Position numbers and translations under genes: made by a program. From Rhynchopus sp. YZ270_cl-10 (taxonomy: Eukaryota; Euglenozoa; Diplonemea; Diplonemida; Diplonemidae): a stretch of DNA of 64,000 nt. Position 1 is the stretch's first letter, and every line of letters starts with the position of its first letter. The stretch is from assembly GCA_964035575.1 (NCBI GenBank), contig OZ037887.1, positions 1,240,001 to 1,304,000 on the forward strand, read 5' to 3'. The notes under the pieces were generated by a model, which did not search any database, was not told where the DNA came from, and saw nothing but the letters and a program-made list of their open reading frames with translations. Positions 22,232 through 32,585 of this stretch are shown here, piece by piece.

Positions 22232-22969
22232 TGCGCAGGGGAGGAGCTTGGGGGTTAAATCGGGTCAGATTGACCCGATTTCCTTTGGCCCCATGGAAAA
22301 AAACGGGTCAGGGCAAAAAAAAAAAAAAAAACTATAGATTTTTGAGGGAAAAAATCCAAAAAAATAGGGTACTCTACTTGTCGCATGAGGGGGTCTGAGA
22401 AGGATGAGGAACTACTATGTGACCCCACCGCGACGAGCACGAAGCTCAATGAAGCCAGAATGCCCTCAAACGCGCGCTCCACCCCGATCAAACCCGAACC
22501 CAAGAGGGATGCCGAACTCGACCTAGCCGTTGGTTACTGGCGCGAGCTGACGATCCAGATATTGGATCAACTCGCTGGGTGACACACCAAAGAGGGGCTC
22601 AGACAGTGACAAGTGTTGCCGGGGATACGAAACGCCCTCCGACGTTTGCTCGAAGGGGACACCTGCCCAGAGAGACTACCTGAACTGGCGAGGGCCTACG
22701 CACACATTCCACACCTCCATTGCGCAACCCTACCTTGATGACCTCATCGCCAGTGTCAAGGGCAGCATGCATTCCGCGGGGGAGGTGCAACACTTGTGTA
22801 TCATCAACGTGTACCATATTGTGAAACGCGCCTTCTCATTCTGCATGTGTTTGTCTTCACAAGAGCTTTTCCGCCGAAGGCGGAAAAGCTCGGGACCTGA
22901 CCCGATTTAACAGAATTTGACCCGATTTTGCCCCAAACCCATATTCCAAGCTCCTGCCCTGGTTTTGCG
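22232..22969. mobile_element. Non-autonomous element with word ATCGGGTCA
   Basis: GCAGGGGAGGAGCTTGG near 22234 is mirrored by CCAAGCTCCTGCCCTGG at 22946-22962. AATCGGGTCA/TGACCCGATT occurs at both ends (22257-22282 and 22899-22928). A perfect 13-bp-arm hairpin (GAGCTTTTCCGCC, loop GAA) sits at 22863-22891. No target duplication could be fixed. The interior has no recognisable ORF. Confidence 0.6.
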
Positions 22970-24479
22970 GTACATCGTACAAAAAAAAAAGAAGAATCTT
23001 CATTGGTGCTTTCGGAAGTCGGTCAGCGACCTGTCAATATCGACCCCTCCCGGAGCACCATTCATGTGTTTTCTGGATAGTGTCCTAATTGGCAGCTACA
23101 TTAGAAATATCAAAAAGAAAGAAGTATTTCAGACAAAAACACAACATAAAGCCACAAATGAGTTGTCCATACCATACTATGCGTACGGGCTGAGTCACTG
23201 AGTTTTGTCAGAGCCTAGGCTGTTATATTTACCGGACTGAGTCGAGACTGAGTGAGTCAGTCCAGACTCAGCCTCGACTCAGCCTGGAGTATTTATTCGG
23301 GAGTATTTTTTCTGCCCGACTTCGGGCCGTATGCATAGCATGCCATATGCAATTAAAAAGCAACAAAGTCTGAAGACACAATCCTGACATAATCACACAA
23401 GGAGAACAATCGGAGGAGGCACACAGGATGGCTCCTGGATCCGGTTGACGTTAGACATTATTTTTTTTTTAGAGTCCTTTTCTTTTCAAACAAAAAAGTT
23501 AAAGTAAACGTTGCATGGGGGTGTTCCATCGCCATAGGATAACAAAACACCGCAGCGATGTTTTGTTGTTCTGACTGTATTATGAAAACTAATTTGTGTT
23601 TTTTTTTTCCTTCTCAAGTCGCTGCCTTTCCAGTAGAGGATCTGTGCGGCACCCAAAACAACGCTGTGCCTGCACACATGGTGCAAAAATATTTTCTGTT
23701 AAAAATAGACGCGTTTATAGCAAAAGGATCAGATCGCTTCTGCCCGGTCTTGCTTATTTTTGGAATGTAGCGTGAAACTGTGTTGAGTCAAAAAAAATTT
23801 TTTTGAGCAATTCCAGCGGCACATTTGCTCGCCTTTGGTTATTTGTGATCCGGATGACTGGCATCGTACGTGGGTCAGTATCGGAGGTGCCTGCATTATC
23901 AACCACAGTTTGTGTACGAAAAGCTGGGGTAATCCTCAGTGTGGCACATTGCCAGAGTGTATGTGGATGTTTCCTGTGTGGACCGTTTTGTTTTTAAAAG
24001 TTTTCATACTTTTCCAAATAGGTGTCTTCTTAGCGGGTGGGGTGCATTTTTTTTTCCAGTTTCCATTCACAGCCTAACTTCCCCCATGTGTGTTTTCTCA
24101 CAAAGCAAAAAGCAAAAGAAAAAGAAAGCACAACATGCGATCTGATTTTGAGGACAGTACAAAAAAAGAAGAAAAAAACCGTTGCGCAACATCCAGAACA
24201 ACTCGAAACCTCCCCTACCTTATCCTCACCCCCATTTTTCCTTCTTCATCCAAGTGTATCACTCTCATTGTTTGTACATCACATAAGTCCTTCTGTGGGG
24301 GGTATTTTTTTTGTTGCGATAACTATTTGTGATCAAAGGTGACTAAGCAGGAGAGGCTTAAGTTCATCTAAAAGATATTTTTTTCGGCTGAGGAAAAGAT
24401 ATCATCACTGACAACAAACTTGTGGAAACCTGCGAACGTGATCAAGGTGACTACACACGAGAGGCTTAGGATCATCTTG
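22970..24479. other. Gene-free spacer with dispersed motifs
   Basis: A palindrome-rich patch of GAGTC/GACTC words lies at 23188-23292. ATCCGGATGACTGGCATCGT near 23850 is one of three copies (others 31940 and, inverted, 35770). AAGGTGACTAAG-type motifs occur at 24342 and 24446. No gene seen. Confidence 0.45.
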
Positions 24480-24481
24480 TA

Positions 24482-27428
24482 AAGGGGGGGCCCAAATAAG
24501 TTTACCCCCAAATAATAGCTATTTTCCCAAATAACTTTTTTTCCTCTCAGATTTTGGGTGCCGAAAAAGTTACCGAATAACTTCGCCCCCTCTCACCTCC
24601 TTTTTTATTTTTCAAAAATTTCCCCCAAACTGATAGTGTACTATATAAAATGGCGCCGCAGGCGAAAAAATTTTATGGTACGGTGTAAAAAGCTAATTTT
24701 TTACACCACAGATATAATCATATAGGCGGCAGCCACGCTGGAGAAGGAAGTCTGGGGCGAAACAGATTTAAAGCAGCATCATCATTCGGGCGGTCGGGTC
24801 TTCTGGGGTCTTTACCAAACTACAAAACAGGAAAACAGGAAAACAGAAAATAAGAGTTGACCCTCCCGCCGACTCCCGACTTTTGGACCCCCACCCCCGA
24901 CCTCTGGTGCTGTCCTGCTACTGTGTACTATGAGGAAATTGATCAAAAACGAGAACTTGTCCATTTTGGCAAATTGACCCCACCACTGGCCGGACGGATT
25001 CCAAAAATGCAAATACCGGTGTCTAAAAGCTTCACCAAGTTGGCAACGAAAAAAAGCCCTGTTTTCAGTGCCCAAATAAGTTTACCCCCAAATAACTTAG
25101 GTTCCAAATAACTTTTCAACTTACCTTCCTTCACCCCCCCTGTAAGGGCAACCGTAGGTGAAGTAAGGTATAGTATTGAAATCGATGTGGGGGGGGGAAA
25201 GGGTCAATTTTACAAAACCAGATTTTGAGGAAAATTTTAGCTGAAAATGGGCCCCACGTATAAGCAACCGGGCTCATATTTCTCAAAATTTAAGTGGTCA
25301 AAAAATTGTCCAATTTTCGAGATTGACCCCACCACTGCACGGGCGGAGCCCAAAAATGCAAATAAGGACCCTTTTCAACTTACCTTCCTTCACCCCCCCT
25401 GTAAGGGCAACCGTAGGTGAAGTAAGGTATAGTATTGAAATCGATGTGGGGGGGGGAAAGGGTCAATTTTACAAAACCAGATTTTGAGGAAAATTTTAGC
25501 CGAAAATGGGCCCCACGTATAAGCAACCGGGCTCATATTTCTCAAAATTTAAGTGGTCAAAAAATTGTCCAATTTTTGAGATTGACCCCACCACTGCACG
25601 GGCGGAGCCCAAAAATGCAAATAAGGACCCTTTTTAATTTGTTCTCTTGAAATGTATAATTTCATGTTTTCGCGAAAAAAATATCAACTGATCCTACAAG
25701 GGTTGAAGGAAGGTGGTTGAAAACAACAGTAACAACAAGGACAAGTAATTGCTAATAAAAAACGGGGTGTGCTGTGGAAAACTCCGCGCGATTTTTCGAA
25801 ACCACCGTAGCATCCTGGCGATTTGCTCGAGGTGCTGATGCGCCTGATCGATGTGTTGTAGTCTGTGCATTCTGTGTTCCTTCCGCACTGCTCCAACGAC
25901 GACGACAATGTGGGGGTTCTGTGGACAAAAACGAGCTGGAACACGCCGAGCCTGCCGAGCCTACTTCCAACAACGCTATCGAGCAGATGGTGCTGGACGA
26001 AGAGGACAGCCCCCCCCCCCCTAGGTGGGGGCAAAACCTTCAGGACGGGTGAGGCATTTTGACTTTTTTGGACTTCCGCGCAAAGTACCCACAAACCACC
26101 CCTCATACCCACCCAGAAATGGGTCAGAAACACCCTGTGACCCGAAAATCCATGCTAAGGGCGACTCAGAATATGAAAAAATGCAAAAAAATAGTGAAAA
26201 AGTGGCCTTTTGACGGTTTTGGCCATGTTGGGTAAAATGGCCATTTTTGGACAAAAAAATCAAAAAAACAGCAAAATTTCGACGTCATGACAGCTGCTTG
26301 GGCACAAACCTACCCCAGGGAGGTCCTGTGAGTCCATTCCGACCTGTTTTGGACACTTTAGGTACTTTTTTTGGCCGTTTTTTGGTGTTTTTAGGTCAAA
26401 AAATACCCTGGACTTTACCCTGGACGTCCCTGGGCCGCGACTTGCGCCCTGCTTTTGGACCCACTCTGGGCCAAAAAATGGGTGAAAACCCCCGAAAAAG
26501 CACTCCGGGAACCCAGATAGTTCCAAATATCCACCAGAAACCCACCCAAACACCTCAAAAACATGCCAGAAAAATATTTTCAAAAACACACTTTTTTCAA
26601 AAAGTTCATCTGGGCAGGTTCCATAATGACTTATTTGAAAAAGTGTGTTTTTAAAAATATTTTTCTGGCATGTTTTTGAGGTGTTTGGGTGGGTTTCTGG
26701 TGGATATTTGGAACTATCTGGGTTCCCGGAGTGCTTTTTCGGGGGTTTTCACCCATTTTTTGGCCCAGAGTGGGTCCAAAAGCAGGGCGCAAGTCGCGGC
26801 CCAGGGACGTCCAGGGTAAAGTCCAGGGTATTTTTTGACCTAAAAACACCAAAAAACGGCCAAAAAAAGTACCTAAAGTGTCCAAAACAGGTCGGAATGG
26901 ACTCACAGGACCTCCCTGGGGTAGGTTTGTGCCCAAGCAGCTGTCATGACGTCGAAATTTTGCTGTTTTTTTGATTTTTTTGTCCAAAAATGGCCATTTT
27001 ACCCAACATGGCCAAAACCGTCAAAAGGCCACTTTTTCACTATTTTTTTGCATTTTTTCATATTCTGAGTCGCCCTTAGCATGGATTTTCGGGTCACAGG
27101 GTGTTTCTGACCCATTTCTGGGTGGGTATGAGGGGTGGTTTGTACGTACTTTGCGCGGAAGTCCAAAAAAGTCAAAATGCCTCAAAAAAATAGGGGTTTT
27201 GCCCCCACCTACCCCCCCCCCCCCCTTCTTGAACGTTTCAGATGCTGGCGTCCCAGTGGGTCTGGCAGCGTGCGAAGAGCGTTATCATACGGCGGCTGTA
27301 GATTATTTCTATAGGATGGGGTTCCACATCACACCCCGTTTTTTTTCCGATAGCAATTACTTGTTTTTTTTGCCGCGATTTTGGCTTTTCAAAGTTACCG
27401 AATAATATAGTTATTTGGACCCCCCCTT
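24482..27428. mobile_element. Composite nested transposon with G-run ends and word CCAAATAAC
   Basis: The left end AAGGGGGGGCCCAAATAAG at 24482 mirrors the right end GTTATTTGGACCCCCCCTT ending at 27428; TA flanks both (24480, 27429). CCAAATAAC-type words recur near the ends. Inside are a near-exact tandem repeat (about 25125-25380 and 25381-25640, each with GAAGTAAGGTATAGTATTGA and GGACCCTTTT), a second copy of the repeat in the kinase intron (25650-26018, resuming at 27226), and a fold-back element that splits that copy. At least three insertion layers can be ordered. The right end lies ~100 bases before the RING gene. Confidence 0.7.
26022..27211. mobile_element. Fold-back element: near-perfect 1.19 kb palindrome
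   Basis: Two arms of ~575 bases run inward from TAGGTGGGGGCAAAAC (26022) and GTTTTGCCCCCACCTA (to 27211) to a ~30-base loop near 26617. Within the arms I see very few differences (for example near 26085 and 27152). C-runs border both outer ends. It interrupts a copy of the repeat described at 15802. Each arm has the same ~110-135-codon open frame without recognisable domains; this mirrors the arm identity and is not proof of a gene. Confidence 0.85.
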
Positions 27429-27524
27429 TAAACTTTCTTTTCTTTTTCTGCTCCCATCTTCTCCCACTCTTCTCCCATCCACTCTTCTGTCTCAGTACAC
27501 CAAAACAACAAAAAAGCACAAAAA

Positions 27525-28691
27525 ATGATTGTGCGAATCATTGGCGATGGGTGTTTCCTTGCAGACAAGGAGGTGCTCGCACTCGACCCGAAGCGTGCCT
27601 TTTCCCAGGCGATGGGGCACATCCTGCAGAAGGTGGGGCTCAAGACGATGGAGGGGTATGGGCTGTGGGTGTGTTTGGATGGTTCGCCACCGCTGCCGTT
27701 TTATGCTGTGGAGCGTGGTGACACACCCGCACGGCTGGGGGTGAAGCAGGGGGACATATTGTACGTTAAGAAGGAGACGCAGATGGAGCGTCGTGTGGCC
27801 AAGCAGGAGGTGGCGACGATGCTGCAGACACGAGACGAGAACCCGACACACTACCGTGAATGTCTGAAGGTGGCGCGCACTGTGGAGGCAGCCAGACAGC
27901 GCAGTGCACGTCGCCTCCGTGCCATGAACCTCTTAGGCACAGAGTGGACGTTGCTCGACCCAGCGAACCTTCCAGAACCAAAGCAAGGAAGAGGTGACGA
28001 CGCCTGTGCCGTGTGCCTGCAAAACCTTGCCTCAGCCACAGCAGACCCAGTGGAGATCGCGTCCTGCGCACACCGCTTCCACGAAACGTGCCTCCTTAGC
28101 TGGATAGGCAAGGGGACTGGGCTGTCGTTTTCGAAGTGTCCTGTGTGCAGAGCAAAGATTCGTGCGGGTATGGACACCATATTCCCCCCCTTTTTTTTTG
28201 AACTTATTTTGACTTCTCATTCGACCACAAGATAGTACAGTACTACACGGTGGACTCTTTCTGGAAAAGGGCAACTTAAAAAAGAGGTCGAACGGGAAGG
28301 AGCACTAACTCCCCTTTTCACTCCCGAAGGGGGGAGTTGATACTCCCCCTTTTCGGAACTCCGGAATAAAGTTGCCCTTTCCCAGAAAGAGTCTTACTGT
28401 GCACCGTTCAGCCCTCCCGAGGGGGGTTTTTTTCATTCATTTTATCTCCTTTGTGATATAAACTCAAGCCTGAGTTTTCGTTTTTGGCCGTAAAAACTCG
28501 TGACATAATCTAGGCTTTACGTCACACGCAATTTTGGCTTGGGATAGGTGGGGATCGTGGCATGAATCTGTTATTTTTATGACAATGTGCATGCACATTC
28601 ATCTTACAACCTTTCTTTTATTTGTACACTTTACACAGGCGGGGACTCTGACTCAGGGGATGAAGGGTTCGTTCATACAATACGAGCATGA
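27525..28691 (+). CDS. RING-H2 finger protein, probable E3 ubiquitin ligase
   Basis: Exon 1 is 27525-28167 and exon 2 probably 28639-28691 (231 residues; phase-1 intron GTATGG...ACACAG, second exon ending DEGFVHTIRA). The RING spans residues ~162-212: CAVCLQNL, then CAHRFHETCLLSWI and CPVC, fitting the C3H2C3 zinc ligands of E2-binding E3 ligases. The N-terminal ~85 residues (MIVRIIGDG..., ending GVKQGDILYVKKE) may be a beta-grasp fold; a short helical stretch with basic residues follows. If exon 2 is wrong, the frame stops at 28235 in A/T-rich sequence. The intron contains an inverted-repeat mini-element. Substrate unknown. Confidence 0.8.
28244..28405. repeat. Inverted-repeat mini-element in the RING gene intron
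   Basis: GACTCTTTCTGGAAAAGGGC on the left is mirrored by GCCCTTTCCCAGAAAGAGTC on the right; the middle alternates AACTCCCC and GGGGGAGTT words. Outer sequence ACGGTG/CACCGT resembles the CACGG ends seen elsewhere. Confidence 0.6.
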
Positions 28692-29086
28692 GAAGAAGGG
28701 CGAGGAGAGAGAAGAGAAACAGAAAGAGGAAGAGAGAGAGAGGCGAAGCATAGAATACAGTCCCTCCTTCGCTACCCCAGACGCATTCTGATATGATCTC
28801 AGTTTTTTTTTTCTCTTGTTTTGCATATTAATTTATTTCAAACAGTTAAAGAGCACTTCTTCTCCACCCAACACTCTTTCATCCTCTCTCGTATTCCCGA
28901 TATCAGGTAAAAAAAGGCACCAACCGGCACCAGACACATGGTCTTCCTGTGGGTGGTCTCAAATGCGCGGCTGTCACGCAGATGGAAGCCTCTGCGAGAT
29001 TGGTTTCTCTCTTCCCTTTTACACCCTGCAGCCCTTACCACACACACAGATTCAAACACAGTAGAATAGAAAAAGGAGCAGCAACC

Positions 29087-31621
29087 ATGTGTTCCCTGCT
29101 GCTTGCAGTGTGCGCTGTGTCTCTGAACCCACCCTTCATCAACCCAGGGACTCCGGGTGGCATCCCTCCTAGCTACGACTGCAAGGCAAGACAGCACGCA
29201 TGGGAGTTTGGCAAGGCAACCCTTCCACAGCGGGGTGAGTTCAAGACGCTGTACGACGCCCTGCAGCTGCAGGCATGTGGTGTGGCAACACCGCAGCACG
29301 AAGACACGTGGACGCCGCCCACATACACGACACCTACTTCAGGGGTGATCTACGCAGACGCAACCGCAGCCTCAAGCGGGACTGGGAGCGAAGCGGCGCC
29401 GTTCCAGACACTTTCAGCTGCAGTGGCGGCAGCAGCAGGGAAGGCAGGGTCAACGATTGTGCTTCGGGCGGGTACGTACCACACAGAGCAGATCCAGCTC
29501 GGGACAGCACATTCTGGACTGACGATTCAGAACTACGAGGGGGAGGAGGCAGTCGTGAGCGGTGCGGTTCCCGTGAAGGTGAACGGAAAGGCTTCCTGGA
29601 CGGAGGTGGACCCCGTGCACAACACGTGGAAGCTGGATGTTAAGGGCCAGGGCTTCACAGAGATGACAGGGCTGAGGGTAGGCGAGGAGCGTGCCATCCG
29701 TGCGAAGTTCCCGAACGGACACCCTGAGCTGTCGTCCCTGCACTATGTCTCGGAGCAGTACGAGGAGGGGTGGATCACTGACCTGACCACGTTCACGCCC
29801 CCACTCGACCAGGACAGAAAGTGGAGTGAGGCAAAAGACTTCAGTGTGAACGGCAGCGACTGGGCCGGTGTGGAGTGGCCTGCAGCAGAGGAGGGGCCGC
29901 TGAACCAGAAGTGGACAGGCGAGGGCGACTGGGGGGACTTCTACTTCGGGATGGGAGGGTTCTGCGATGACATCAGCCCGCCCACTGGGTACTGGTGCAG
30001 CAAGACGCCGCCGAGGGGACAGTGCTACGACCCTGTAAAGAAGACGAGTGGCGGGTGCACACAGACCCACATGGCACCGAGCGGTCTGTCCTACAAGGAC
30101 GTGCTGCCACAGGCGGCGAACTACTCGAACCCGAAGGGGGCAGTGGTGCAGGTGTGGCGGGGTGGTGGGCGGTGGTACACGAACCAGTGCCAGGCGGAGA
30201 GCATCAACAAGTCTTCGTCGCAGCTTCTCTTCAGTCAGGACGTGGGCTGCAACCAGGGCGGAGAAGGGAGTGTGCGTGCGAACCAGTGGTGGATTGAGAA
30301 CGTGAAGGAGGAGTGCGACTCGCCTGGGGAGTTCTTCTTCGACGCAGACGAGGAGGCGCTGTACTACACGTTCAACACGTCGCAGACGCCAACGGGGGAC
30401 GAGCAGCTTGTGGCGACACGGACGAAGGTGCTGTTCAACGTGACGGGGACACAGGCAGCACCTGTGCGGGATGTGGCGATCCGTGGCCTGGTGATCCGTG
30501 ATGCGATGCTGACATACCTGGGGACAGACGTGGCAGACGTTCACGGGATGCCAAGCGGTGGTGACTGGGCGCTGCAGCGGTCTGGTGCTATTCTTCTTGA
30601 GGGGACGGAGCGGACGAAGGTGGACAACAACCTGATCACGCGTGTGGACGGGAACGGTGTGTTTGTGAGCAACTACAACAGGAACGTGACAGTGTCGAAC
30701 AACGAGCTCAGCTGGATCGGGGACTCTGCAATGGCGTCCTGGGGGTCAACAGGGCCGTGCCTGAACGGGAACTGCTCGATGAAGGTACCGTACGGAGTGG
30801 GCCCCGATGGACGTGGTGGGAACCAGCCGCGTGGGACGACAGTTGTCGGGAACCTTGTGCGCGAGATCGGGATATGGCAGAAGCAGTCGTCGATGTGGTT
30901 CCAGGCTGTGACGAGCGGTACGACACTGTCGCAGAACGTTCATTTCAATGGACCTCGTGCAGGTGTGAACTTCAACGACGGGTTCGGTGGAGGGGACGTG
31001 ATGGAGGGGAACCTGCTTGCAAACTGCGTACGGGAGAGCGGCGACCACGGCCCCTTCAACAGCTGGGACCGCTTGCCGTACATCACCGACATTGGGATGC
31101 ATCGTGTGTTCACGAAGGACAACGTGACGGGCGACCTCCCCGGACACGAGCTTGCGAACGGCCCCTCTGTGATCCCACGCTTCAGGGAGATTAGGCACAA
31201 CTTTGTGTTTGACGTGTACAGCAGCCAGGAGGCGATTGACAACGACGACGGGTCGAGCTACTACCTCACCCACAACAACTACTTCGTGTACGCAGGGACG
31301 GGGCTGAAGAGCGACTTCGGTGGGCAGTGGAACCACCACTTCAACAACGTGTACGCGTACGTGAACAACTGCTTCGAGCGTGGGAACAACCTTGCCTTCT
31401 ACAACAACACATGCCAGACGAACAACGGCAACTACCAATCCACGTGCAGCCCGGCCTACCCCCACGGCTACATGACTGTGCGCGACAACAGCGTGCACTC
31501 GACGCACAACGTCACCTTCTGTGCCGGCGACACCAACAGCACATGGTCTCCTTTCCTCGACGACGACTCACTCACAGCAAAAGGCACCACAGCGCTGCTG
31601 CCCTTCCCTAAGTCCCTTTAG
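29087..31621 (+). CDS. Secreted right-handed parallel beta-helix protein
   Basis: 844 residues in one exon. ATG at 29087 gives a short hydrophobic leader (CSLLLAVCAVSL), so export is plausible. From ~residue 85 (GVIYADATAASSGTGSEAAP, FQTLSAAVAAAA, TIVLRAGTYH) the sequence matches the start of bacterial-type DUF1565/parallel beta-helix repeats; later segments repeat the N-x-(V/I) ladder pattern (VDNNLITRVDGNGVFVSN, VTVSNNELSWIGDSAM, THNNYFVYAGTGL, LAFYNNTC). Many N-glycosylation sequons (NVT, NST, NKS) and several Cys fit an extracellular glycoprotein. Related folds act on polysaccharides (pectate/alginate lyases, epimerases), but no catalytic set can be assigned. G+C is high and introns are absent, unlike several neighbours; transfer from bacteria or recent retroposition are both possible. 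Confidence 0.82.
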   Translation: MCSLLLAVCAVSLNPPFINPGTPGGIPPSYDCKARQHAWEFGKATLPQRGEFKTLYDALQLQACGVATPQHEDTWTPPTYTTPTSGVIYADATAASSGTGSEAAPFQTLSAAVAAAAGKAGSTIVLRAGTYHTEQIQLGTAHSGLTIQNYEGEEAVVSGAVPVKVNGKASWTEVDPVHNTWKLDVKGQGFTEMTGLRVGEERAIRAKFPNGHPELSSLHYVSEQYEEGWITDLTTFTPPLDQDRKWSEAKDFSVNGSDWAGVEWPAAEEGPLNQKWTGEGDWGDFYFGMGGFCDDISPPTGYWCSKTPPRGQCYDPVKKTSGGCTQTHMAPSGLSYKDVLPQAANYSNPKGAVVQVWRGGGRWYTNQCQAESINKSSSQLLFSQDVGCNQGGEGSVRANQWWIENVKEECDSPGEFFFDADEEALYYTFNTSQTPTGDEQLVATRTKVLFNVTGTQAAPVRDVAIRGLVIRDAMLTYLGTDVADVHGMPSGGDWALQRSGAILLEGTERTKVDNNLITRVDGNGVFVSNYNRNVTVSNNELSWIGDSAMASWGSTGPCLNGNCSMKVPYGVGPDGRGGNQPRGTTVVGNLVREIGIWQKQSSMWFQAVTSGTTLSQNVHFNGPRAGVNFNDGFGGGDVMEGNLLANCVRESGDHGPFNSWDRLPYITDIGMHRVFTKDNVTGDLPGHELANGPSVIPRFREIRHNFVFDVYSSQEAIDNDDGSSYYLTHNNYFVYAGTGLKSDFGGQWNHHFNNVYAYVNNCFERGNNLAFYNNTCQTNNGNYQSTCSPAYPHGYMTVRDNSVHSTHNVTFCAGDTNSTWSPFLDDDSLTAKGTTALLPFPKSL

Positions 31622-32585
31622 TGCTCTGCACAGCACACCTCCAGTCATTGATTTGCTTGGACAGCAACAGGCTGTGAGCTCTCCTGCTACCCTTGGTGTG
31701 GGCATGCCGAGACTTCAGCAGCTATTGCGCTTTTTCTTCACCCCTTCTCCCTGTGTTTCTTACTAAGGGCTGCTGGTTCCCATTTCAGTTGTTCTTATTC
31801 TTATTTACCGTTCCGAACTTAAGTTCGCAACCCCGCGTGATATACTTTGACACGTCCCCGCCCCTCGCGGCTTCGTGCATCTCCTAACGTTTCTTTTCTT
31901 ACACCTATTGTTGTTGGCCGCAGGGTACTTGTGCTTTCATCCGGATGGCTGGCATCGTACGTGGGTCAGTGTCGGAGGTGCCTGCAACAACAACCATCTT
32001 TCTTGTCGTGCGCCGATGTCCCGTGTTGCAAGTTCTTTTGCTGTATTTTGAGAGCAGAGCAACCAGGCAAACGTGCTTTTATTTTATTGCGTGTCTGCAA
32101 GATGTGTGCACGAGAGGCACATTCATCTTTTTGTAAACTATTTTTTTGATTGCGTGTTTGCATTTTTTTCTAAACAAAAGGGAAAACACACTACCAGATG
32201 GCTACTTTTGGGTTGTGCGTCAGATGCACTGCACACAACGTGGCTGCAACTACGTGCCCACCCAGATGCAGTAGACTTCTCTCCATGCCTGCAAAGCCAT
32301 CTCTGACACTCTGTCAAATAACCTATGCGTGCAGTGCATCTGTCCAAACTTTTTGTCTGTTTTTGTGCATAGACATCATACTGTACCCACACACCCCTAC
32401 CACTCCCCTATACATTCTTGCGGGAGAACGAAAGCACCCAGCAGGCACTTTTCCTCGCCTCAATTTCTTCTTGTTCTTCGCCCCCTCCTCCCACTTCTCA
32501 TATCACATCAATCTACAGGACACGCCCCTCCTTCCACGTAAGCAAAACATATTGTTGACTTTTTTTCAAAAAAGAGAACACAACA
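31622..32585. other. Gene-free spacer
   Basis: TCCGGATGGCTGGCATCGTA at 31939 with the following GTGGGTCAG...GGAGGTGCCTGCA is a dispersed repeat (also 23850 and 35770). An ACGAGAGGCACATTCATC motif is at 32110. The last ~100 bases are pyrimidine-rich with CTACAG, a likely splice acceptor ahead of the next gene. Confidence 0.45.

Noticed and set aside
22385-22582. 65-codon ORF with Lys/Glu-rich residues
   Set aside because: Lies in a non-autonomous element, no homologue recognised and no conserved copy.
26247-26987. Two identical ~110-135-codon ORFs in opposite directions
   Set aside because: They are the two arms of the fold-back palindrome; no domain or start signal supports a protein.
29450-30544. 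364-codon open frame on the minus strand
   Set aside because: It is the antisense of the beta-helix gene; its His/Arg/Val-rich composition is a shadow of G+C-rich coding sequence.
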